A DNA stretch of 7,042 bases from assembly GCA_021617435.1 (NCBI GenBank), contig JAJWCP010000069.1:1-7042 (forward strand), written 5' to 3'. The position numbers and the translations under genes were made by a program. The notes under the pieces are model-generated. The model did no database searches. It had not been told where the DNA came from and was given only the letters and a program-made list of their open reading frames with translations. Origin of the DNA: Pseudomonadota bacterium. GTDB taxonomy: Bacteria; Pseudomonadota; Alphaproteobacteria; RF32; CAG-239. Shown one piece after another: positions 1 to 5,403 of this stretch (positions are counted from its first letter, which is position 1; each line of letters begins with the position of its first letter).

Positions 1-54
1 AATCGTTCCAATATTGCAGTGCGGCTTGCTCCGCTCAAATTTCTCTTTTGCCAT
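1..54 (-). CDS. tuf: Elongation factor Tu, N-terminal fragment (cut by window edge)
   Basis: Only the first 18 codons are present, reading MAKEKFERSKPHCNIGTI. This is the canonical EF-Tu start, just before the GHVDHGKT P-loop, which would lie outside the window. EF-Tu is the cytoplasmic GTPase that carries aminoacyl-tRNA to the ribosomal A site. The ATG is preceded by a GGAG Shine-Dalgarno about 8 nt upstream (near 63-66 on the minus strand). The gene follows fusA in the same direction, as in the classical str operon, but a terminator-like hairpin lies between them, so part of its expression may be uncoupled from fusA. The identification rests on the short but very conserved N-terminus together with gene order. 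Whether this is the only tuf copy cannot be seen here. Confidence 0.93.
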   Translation of the reverse strand, partial: MAKEKFERSKPHCNIGTI

Positions 55-79
55 TTAAATTACTCCAAATTTAATTATC

Positions 80-113
80 AAAAAATCGTTAGGGGCGTTA
101 GGACGCCCCTAAC
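80..113 (-). terminator. Intrinsic terminator or attenuator between fusA and tuf
   Basis: Positions 88-97 and 104-113 form a perfect 10 bp GC-rich stem (gttaggggcg with cgcccctaac) around a 6 nt loop. In the minus-strand transcript the stem is followed after two bases by six U residues (80-85). That is the layout of a Rho-independent terminator. It sits 8 bp after the fusA stop and 33 bp before the tuf start, so it would end or attenuate transcription within the str operon before tuf. Confidence 0.8.
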
Positions 114-121
114 CGGTTTAA

Positions 122-2197
122 TTAAGCATTTTTGCTTTTAATTGTTTCTGCTATATCTCTCGGTACTTCAGAATAGTGATCAAAAATCATCGTAAACTGA
201 GCACGACCTTGAGATAATGAACGCAGAGTGTTTACATAGCCAAACATGTTGGCCAAAGGTACAAACGCATCAATAACGCGAGCGTTGCCTCTTTGATCCA
301 TACCGTTGACCAAACCACGACGTGAGTTTAAGTCGCCGATGATGTCACCCATATATTCTTCAGGGGTAACAACTTCAACTTTCATAATCGGCTCCAAGAT
401 TTTGGCATCGGCCTGACGCATACCTTCACGGAAAGCAGCGCGGGCAGCGATTTCAAAGCACATAACGTTAGAGTCAACTTCGTGATAAGCACCATCATAG
501 AGGTTGCAGCGAACACCGGTAACCGGATATCCTGCTAAAACACCGCTTTCCATAGCGCTTCTCAAACCTTTTTCAACACCAGGGATATATTCCTTCGGAA
601 CGTTACCGCCAACAACAGTGTTGATAAACTCAAATCCGGTATGATCTTCAGTCGGTTCAAATTTAATTTTAACCTTAGCGAACTGACCGGCGCCACCAGA
701 TTGTTTTTTGTGAGTATATTCAATATCACAAGGTTTAGTGATGGTTTCACGGTAAGCCACTTGAGGATCACCAACGTTTGCATCTACCTTAAATTCTCTT
801 TTCAAACGATCTACAATAATGTCAAGGTGCAATTCGCCCATACCGGCAATAATTGTTTGACCGCTTTCAGGATCAGACGATACTTTGAAAGACGGGTCTT
901 CCATAGCCAAACGAGCCAAAGCCAATCCCATTTTTTCAACGTCTGCTTTAGTTTTAGGTTCAACAGCCAACTGAATAACCGGCTCAGGGAATACCATGTT
1001 TTCCAAAACAATCGGTTTGTCAGGATCGCACAAGGTATCACCGGTTGTGGTATCTTTCAAGCCTGCCAAAGCGATAATATCACCGGCATAAGCCTCTTTA
1101 ATATCATCACGTTTGTTAGCATGCATCAAAAGCATACGTCCGATTCTTTCTTTTTTGTCTTTTACTGAGTTGTAAACATAAGAACCTGCATTCATAACGC
1201 CTGAATAAATACGAGTGAAGGTTAAAGAACCAACAAACGGGTCATTCATAATTTTGAATGCCAAAGCAGACAACGGCTCTGCATCGCTCGGACGTCTGTC
1301 TTCTTCAATATCAGTTCCGGGTTTAACACCGCGAATAGCTGGAATATCTGTCGGTGAAGGCAGATAAGCAACTACGGCGTCAAGCAAAGGCTGAACACCT
1401 TTGTTTTTGAAAGCGGTACCGCATAATACCGGAACAAAATCTTGGCTCAATGTACCCTTACGAATACATTTCTTGATAGTTTCAACGGAGATTTCTTTAC
1501 CTTCAAGATAATCTTCCATTGCTTGTTCATCTTGTTCAACAGCCATTTCAACCAACTGATTGTGATATTCTTCGGCTTTTTCTTTCATATCAGCCGGAAT
1601 TTCAGTTTCTTCAATCGGAGAATCTGCAGTATCGCCGGAATAGATGATAGCTTTCATGGTAACAAGGTCAACGATACCCTTAAATTCAGCTTCAGCGCCG
1701 ATAGGCAGTTGGATAGCCATCGGACGAGCGCCCAAGCGGTCAACAATCATATCCAAGCAACGATAGAAGTTGGCGCCGATACGATCCATTTTGTTGCAGA
1801 AGCAAATTCTCGGAACATTGTATTTATCAGCTTGTCTCCAAACTGTTTCAGATTGCGGTTCAACGCCGGCAACCGAGTCAAATACGGTAACAGCACCATC
1901 CAATACACGCAGCGAGCGTTCAACTTCAACAGTAAAGTCAACGTGTCCAGGAGTATCAATGATGTTAATACGGTAACCTTTCCAGTAGCAGGTTGTAGCC
2001 GCTGAGGTAATGGTAATACCGCGTTCTTGTTCTTGTTCCATCCAGTCCATGGTGGCGGCGCCATCGTGAACTTCACCGATACGGTGGTTTACACCGGTGT
2101 AATACAGAATACGTTCTGTTGTTGTGGTTTTACCGGCATCAATATGTGCCATGATGCCGATATTTCTGTACATTTCAAGTTTATGTGTACGAGCCAT
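122..2197 (-). CDS. fusA: Elongation factor G (translocation GTPase)
   Basis: This 691-residue protein catalyses GTP-dependent translocation of tRNA and mRNA on the ribosome and, with RRF, helps recycle ribosomes; it is cytosolic. The G domain carries G1 AHIDAGKT (17-24), G2 RGITI (59-63), G3 DTPGH (81-85, with the catalytic-type His85) and G4 NKMD (135-138). The remaining four EF-G domains follow, with the conserved GMGELHLDII segment in the middle and the domain IV/V region ending SKNA. The length is normal for bacterial fusA (about 690-705). The ATG at 2195-2197 has a GAGAGGG Shine-Dalgarno about 9 nt upstream and starts 18 bp after the rpsG stop, indicating cotranscription. Segments such as EPKTKADVEKMGLALARLA look alphaproteobacterial. 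No frameshift or missing motif was seen. Confidence 0.98.
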   Translation of the reverse strand: MARTHKLEMYRNIGIMAHIDAGKTTTTERILYYTGVNHRIGEVHDGAATMDWMEQEQERGITITSAATTCYWKGYRINIIDTPGHVDFTVEVERSLRVLDGAVTVFDSVAGVEPQSETVWRQADKYNVPRICFCNKMDRIGANFYRCLDMIVDRLGARPMAIQLPIGAEAEFKGIVDLVTMKAIIYSGDTADSPIEETEIPADMKEKAEEYHNQLVEMAVEQDEQAMEDYLEGKEISVETIKKCIRKGTLSQDFVPVLCGTAFKNKGVQPLLDAVVAYLPSPTDIPAIRGVKPGTDIEEDRRPSDAEPLSALAFKIMNDPFVGSLTFTRIYSGVMNAGSYVYNSVKDKKERIGRMLLMHANKRDDIKEAYAGDIIALAGLKDTTTGDTLCDPDKPIVLENMVFPEPVIQLAVEPKTKADVEKMGLALARLAMEDPSFKVSSDPESGQTIIAGMGELHLDIIVDRLKREFKVDANVGDPQVAYRETITKPCDIEYTHKKQSGGAGQFAKVKIKFEPTEDHTGFEFINTVVGGNVPKEYIPGVEKGLRSAMESGVLAGYPVTGVRCNLYDGAYHEVDSNVMCFEIAARAAFREGMRQADAKILEPIMKVEVVTPEEYMGDIIGDLNSRRGLVNGMDQRGNARVIDAFVPLANMFGYVNTLRSLSQGRAQFTMIFDHYSEVPRDIAETIKSKNA

Positions 2198-2215
2198 TTT
2201 ACAAAACCCTCTCGC

Positions 2216-2686
2216 TTAGAATTTGTAATGAGAGAAAGCTTTGTTAGCTTCAGCCATTCTGTGAGTATCCTCACGTTTTTTAACGGCAGAACCTTTGTTG
2301 GCATACGCGTCTAACAGCTCATTGGCGAGTCTGTCGGTCATGGTTGTTTCCGAACGTTTTTGAGCGGCGGCAATAATCCAACGGATAGCCAAAGCCTGAC
2401 GACGATCGGCGCGAACTTCGCACGGAACCTGATAGGTTGCACCGCCAACGCGGCGTGAGCGAACTTCAACCATCGGCTTAACATTTTCAACAGCTTCTGA
2501 AAACACACTTAAAGCATCTTGTTTGGTTTTGGAAGCAATAATATCAAAGGCTGAATACAGAATTTTTTCAGCAACGGCCTTTTTACCATCTTCCATAATA
2601 TTGTTAATAAATTTGGCCACTACCTTATCATTATATTTTGCATCAGGCAGTACGGCTCTTTTTACAGCACTATGACGACGTGACAT
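2216..2686 (-). CDS. rpsG: 30S ribosomal protein S7
   Basis: This 156-residue protein is a primary 16S rRNA-binding protein that nucleates assembly of the 30S head and lies near the E-site tRNA. The family signatures are the N-terminal MSRRHSAVKR, the beta-hairpin region around residues 69-88 with VRSRRVGGATYQVP, and the C-terminal REDTHRMAEANKAF. Its length equals the usual short bacterial form. The ATG at 2684-2686 follows an AGGAG whose first bases overlap the TAG stop of rpsL, with an 8 nt spacing. The rpsL-rpsG gap is only 11 bp, so translational coupling is likely. An out-of-frame ATG lies 7 nt upstream of the chosen start and is not used. Confidence 0.98.
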   Translation of the reverse strand: MSRRHSAVKRAVLPDAKYNDKVVAKFINNIMEDGKKAVAEKILYSAFDIIASKTKQDALSVFSEAVENVKPMVEVRSRRVGGATYQVPCEVRADRRQALAIRWIIAAAQKRSETTMTDRLANELLDAYANKGSAVKKREDTHRMAEANKAFSHYKF

Positions 2687-2697
2687 CTGGCATTCTC

Positions 2698-3069
2698 CTA
2701 TTTAGGTCTCTTAGCGCCGTATAAAGAACGACGTTGACGACGTTTAGACACACCTTGAGTATCCAAGGTACCGCGAATAATATGATAACGAACACCAGGC
2801 AAGTCTTTTACACGGCCTCCTCTAATCAGCACCACTGAGTGTTCTTGAAGATTATGACCTTCACCAGGGATGTAGCTGATTACTTCAAAGCCGTTTGTAA
2901 GACGTACACGTGCCACTTTACGCAAAGCCGAGTTAGGCTTTTTAGGGGTTGTTGTATAAACCCTTGTACAAACACCGCGTTTTTGTGGACAAGCTTTCAA
3001 AGCCGGAACTTTGTTTCTCTTCACTTTTGGTGTTCGTGAGTTACGAATTAACTGATTAATTGTAGGCAT
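2698..3069 (-). CDS. rpsL: 30S ribosomal protein S12
   Basis: S12 is the ribosomal decoding-centre protein that controls translational accuracy. I chose the ATG at 3067-3069, giving 123 residues starting MPTINQLIR. The GTG immediately upstream (3070-3072) could add one residue, but the AAGGA Shine-Dalgarno is 8 nt from the ATG and the family starts with this methionine. CPQKRGVCTRVYTTTPKKPNSALRK (27-51, conserved blocks CPQKRGVC and TTPKKPN) and GGRVKDLPGVRYH (84-96) are the universal segments. Lys43 and Lys88, the classical streptomycin-resistance positions, are both unsubstituted, so S12 itself looks streptomycin-sensitive. Asp89, the methylthiolation site in E. coli, is also present. It is the first gene of the operon, behind a strong promoter and a leader of about 70 nt. 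Confidence 0.98.
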   Translation of the reverse strand: MPTINQLIRNSRTPKVKRNKVPALKACPQKRGVCTRVYTTTPKKPNSALRKVARVRLTNGFEVISYIPGEGHNLQEHSVVLIRGGRVKDLPGVRYHIIRGTLDTQGVSKRRQRRSLYGAKRPK

Positions 3070-3145
3070 CACAAATTTCCTTAAAAGTTTAAAATTTAAT
3101 ACAAAACACCTGCGGAAAAAGAATCTTCTTCACGCAAGTGCCCGC

Positions 3146-3174
3146 ATACTAGCTTTAACATATTAAAGAGTCAA
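3146..3174 (-). promoter_or_regulatory. Strong sigma70-type promoter of the str operon
   Basis: Read on the minus strand, TTGACT (3169-3174) and TAGTAT (3146-3151) are separated by exactly 17 bp, close to the sigma70 consensus. The bases just after the -10 are GCGGGC, a GC-rich discriminator of the type found at ribosomal promoters under stringent (ppGpp/DksA) control. Transcription should begin near 3138-3140, leaving a leader of about 70 nt before rpsL. The stringent-control reading is inference from the discriminator only. Confidence 0.82.
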
Positions 3175-3197
3175 GCAATTTTTGCATTTTTATTACA

Positions 3198-3230
3198 GCA
3201 AAACGACCTCCCGAATGAGAGGTCGTTTGC
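3198..3230 (-). terminator. Terminator-like hairpin after dnaK
   Basis: Positions 3201-3210 and 3219-3228 form a perfect 10 bp stem (aaacgacctc with gaggtcgttt) around an 8 nt loop, extended by a GC pair past one bulged A. It begins 16 bp beyond the dnaK stop. In the minus-strand RNA it is followed by a short UUUU run and then mixed AU-rich sequence, so it resembles a Rho-independent terminator with a weak U tract. Some readthrough into the str operon is possible. Confidence 0.7.
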
Positions 3231-3246
3231 AAGTTTTGAAAAAGCG

Positions 3247-5163
3247 TTATTTAACTTCTTCATAGTCAGCGTCAACAACTTTGTCGTCACCGCCGTTTGA
3301 GCCGCTTTGAGCGCCGGCATCAGCACCGGCAGCACCTTCGGTTGAGCCGCCTGCCGCGCCTTGAGCTTTATACATAGCCTCACCCAATTTTAAGGAAGCC
3401 TGCATCAACGCATCGCTTTTAGCCTTAATAGCCTCAGTGTCGGTACCTTCAAGAGCGGTTTTCAAAGCTGCGATAGCTTCTTCAATCATGGTCTTGTCGG
3501 CGGCACTGATTTTATCAGCGTTTTCTTTCAAGGTTTTTTCGGTGCTGTGCATCAAAGCTTCCGCCTGGTTACGAGTTTCAACTTCTTCTTTCTTTTTCTT
3601 ATCGGCTTCAGCGTTAGCTTCGGCATCTTTAACCATTTTTTCAATATCGGCATCAGATAAGCCGCCGCTCGCCTGAATACGAATAGCCTGTTCTTTGCCG
3701 GTTGCCTTATCTTTAGCCGACACATTTACAATGCCGTTGGCGTCAATATCAAAGGTAACTTCAATTTGCGGCATGCCGCGCGGTGCAGGCGGAATACCAA
3801 CCAAATCAAATTGACCAAGCAATTTGTTATGAGCGGCAATTTCGCGTTCGCCCTGAAATACTCTGATGGTAACAGCAGTCTGACCGTCTTCGGCAGTTGA
3901 AAATACCTGCGATTTACGGGTCGGAATAGTGGTGTTACGGTCAATCAAACGAGTGAACACGCCGCCTAATGTTTCAATACCCAATGAAAGCGGGGTTACA
4001 TCAAGCAACAAAACATCTTTAACATCGCCCATCAAAACACCGCCCTGAATAGCAGCGCCGACGGCAACAACTTCATCAGGGTTAACGCCTTTATGAGGTT
4101 CTTTGCCAAAGATTTCTTTTACTTTTTCCTGTACTTTCGGCATACGAGTCATACCGCCAACCAAAATAACCTCGCTGATGTCACCGGCTTTTAAGCCGGC
4201 GTCAGCCAAAGCTTTTTGACACGGAGCAACCGTACGGTCAATCAAATCATCAACCAAAGATTCAAGTTTGGCTCTGGTGAGTTTGATATTTAAGTGTTTC
4301 GGACCGGTAGCGTCAGCAGTAATAAACGGCAAGTTGACATCAGTCTGAGTAGCTGAAGAAAGCTCAATTTTAGCTTTTTCAGCCGCTTCTTTTAAGCGTT
4401 GCAAAGCAAGTTTATCGTTTTTAAGGTCAATGCCCGACTCTTTTTTAAATTCATCAGCCAAATAGTTTACAATACGTTGGTCAAAGTCCTCACCGCCAAG
4501 GAAGGTATCGCCGTTAGTGGATTTAACTTCAAATACGCCGTCGCCGATTTCCAAAATTGAAATATCAAACGTACCGCCGCCGAGGTCATAAACCGCGATA
4601 GTGCCGGAAGCTTTTTTATCAAGACCATAGGCCAAAGCCGCCGCAGTCGGTTCGTTAATGATACGCAATACGTCAAGTCCGGCAATTTTACCGGCATCTT
4701 TAGTAGCCTGACGCTGCGAATCATTAAAATATGCCGGAACGGTAATAACAGCCTTGTCAATTTTTTCGCCAAGGTAGCTTTCAGCATATTCTTTAATTTT
4801 TTGCAAAACGATAGCTGAAATTTGTGACGGAGCATATTTTTGCCCTTTAACCTCAACCCAAGCATCGCCATTATCGCCCTCAATAATTTTAAACGGAGCG
4901 GTAGCTTTATCCTTTTGAACTTCCGGCGAGTCATAACGACGACCGATTAAACGCTTAATGGCAAACAATGTGTTTTCAGCGTTAGTAACAGCCTGACGTT
5001 TTGCAGCGGCGCCGACCAAACGTTCAGCGTCGGTAAAAGCGACCATTGAAGGGGTTGTACGAGCGCCTTCAGAGTTTTCCAAAACCTTAGCCTCCCCGCC
5101 TTCCATAACGGCAAAGCAGGAGTTTGTGGTACCTAAGTCAATACCTAATACTTTATTGCTCAT
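3247..5163 (-). CDS. dnaK: Hsp70 molecular chaperone DnaK
   Basis: This full-length, 638-residue cytosolic Hsp70 binds exposed hydrophobic peptides in an ATP cycle normally driven by DnaJ and GrpE. The nucleotide-binding domain carries GIDLGTTNSC (7-16), Lys70, NEPTAAALAYG (170-180), DLGGGTFD (193-200) and GGMTRMP (336-342). The interdomain linker DVLLLD is at 383-388, followed by the beta substrate-binding domain and the charged helical lid. The tail is Gly/Ala-rich from about residue 603 and ends DADYEEVK. The insertion at about 80-105 is the long N-lobe form typical of Gram-negative DnaK. The ATG has an AAGGAT Shine-Dalgarno about 7 nt upstream. dnaJ, the usual downstream partner, is absent; the str operon follows instead. 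The gene has its own promoter candidate and terminator-like hairpin. Confidence 0.98.
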   Translation of the reverse strand: MSNKVLGIDLGTTNSCFAVMEGGEAKVLENSEGARTTPSMVAFTDAERLVGAAAKRQAVTNAENTLFAIKRLIGRRYDSPEVQKDKATAPFKIIEGDNGDAWVEVKGQKYAPSQISAIVLQKIKEYAESYLGEKIDKAVITVPAYFNDSQRQATKDAGKIAGLDVLRIINEPTAAALAYGLDKKASGTIAVYDLGGGTFDISILEIGDGVFEVKSTNGDTFLGGEDFDQRIVNYLADEFKKESGIDLKNDKLALQRLKEAAEKAKIELSSATQTDVNLPFITADATGPKHLNIKLTRAKLESLVDDLIDRTVAPCQKALADAGLKAGDISEVILVGGMTRMPKVQEKVKEIFGKEPHKGVNPDEVVAVGAAIQGGVLMGDVKDVLLLDVTPLSLGIETLGGVFTRLIDRNTTIPTRKSQVFSTAEDGQTAVTIRVFQGEREIAAHNKLLGQFDLVGIPPAPRGMPQIEVTFDIDANGIVNVSAKDKATGKEQAIRIQASGGLSDADIEKMVKDAEANAEADKKKKEEVETRNQAEALMHSTEKTLKENADKISAADKTMIEEAIAALKTALEGTDTEAIKAKSDALMQASLKLGEAMYKAQGAAGGSTEGAAGADAGAQSGSNGGDDKVVDADYEEVK

Positions 5164-5211
5164 TATCTAAATCCTTTTGTTTGTTAAGTAAACTTCAATT
5201 TCTAAAAGGTT

Positions 5212-5239
5212 ATATAGGTAACCGATTTTCTTTAAGCAA
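5212..5239 (-). promoter_or_regulatory. Candidate dnaK promoter (sigma70 / alphaproteobacterial sigma32-like)
   Basis: On the minus strand, TTGCTT (5234-5239) lies 17 bp from TATATA (5211-5216), which fits a sigma70 promoter with a weak -35. The same -10 region reads CCTATAT (5212-5218), matching the CYTATNT form reported for heat-shock promoters of Alphaproteobacteria, but the -35 is CTTA rather than CTTG. The start site would fall near 5203-5205, about 40 nt before the dnaK ATG. No CIRCE-type repeat was seen. Sigma32 use is inferred, not shown. Confidence 0.5.
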
Positions 5240-5322
5240 TAGGTAATGTAATTTTTTTTGAAAATTTATAAAAATTTTTGTCTGACGCGTTTTTTTATGC
5301 CGCCACTGCAATTTATACACAA

Positions 5323-5334
5323 TATAAGCTTATA
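5323..5334. other. 12 bp perfect palindrome in the divergent intergenic region
   Basis: TATAAGCTTATA reads the same on both strands. It sits 4 bp upstream of the -35 of the plus-strand promoter, where a dimeric regulator could bind. In sequence this AT-rich a palindrome could also arise by chance, so an operator role is only a possibility. Confidence 0.25.
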
Positions 5335-5338
5335 AATG

Positions 5339-5367
5339 TTGCAAAAATAATCATAAAGCAGTATAAT
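5339..5367 (+). promoter_or_regulatory. Sigma70-type promoter of the Cys-rich exported protein gene
   Basis: TTGCAA (5339-5344) and a perfect TATAAT (5362-5367) are separated by 17 bp. The start site would lie near 5374, giving a short leader of about 30 nt that contains the AGGAG at 5395-5399. It points away from the dnaK promoter, so the two genes are divergently transcribed from one 240 bp region. Confidence 0.72.
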
Positions 5368-5403
5368 ATTTACGTTGGGGTATATAGTTAACTCAGGAGT
5401 CGT

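Noticed and set aside
124..137. aagca/tgctt hairpin at the very end of fusA
   Set aside because: The stem is only 5 bp, AT-containing, and lies within the last codons; the stronger hairpin at 88-113 explains termination.
641..1168. Plus-strand open frame of 175 codons antisense to fusA
   Set aside because: It lies wholly inside fusA, encodes a low-complexity Phe/Asn/Arg-rich product with no recognisable motif, and has no credible promoter or Shine-Dalgarno. It is a shadow of the coding strand.
1442..2005. Plus-strand open frame of 187 codons antisense to fusA
   Set aside because: The product is Phe/Asn-rich without any domain, and it is fully antisense to the conserved G domain of EF-G.
3067..3072. 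GTG at 3070-3072 as the rpsL start, giving MMPTIN
   Set aside because: The ATG directly after it matches the conserved S12 start and has the better 8 nt spacing from AAGGA.
4467..4934. 155-codon frame within dnaK in another minus-strand frame
   Set aside because: It overlaps the conserved DnaK ATPase domain and reads as a basic, Leu-rich sequence typical of an off-frame translation.
5281..5300. gacgcg followed by seven T residues as a plus-strand terminator
   Set aside because: No stem can be built from the bases before the T run, and no plus-strand gene ends upstream.
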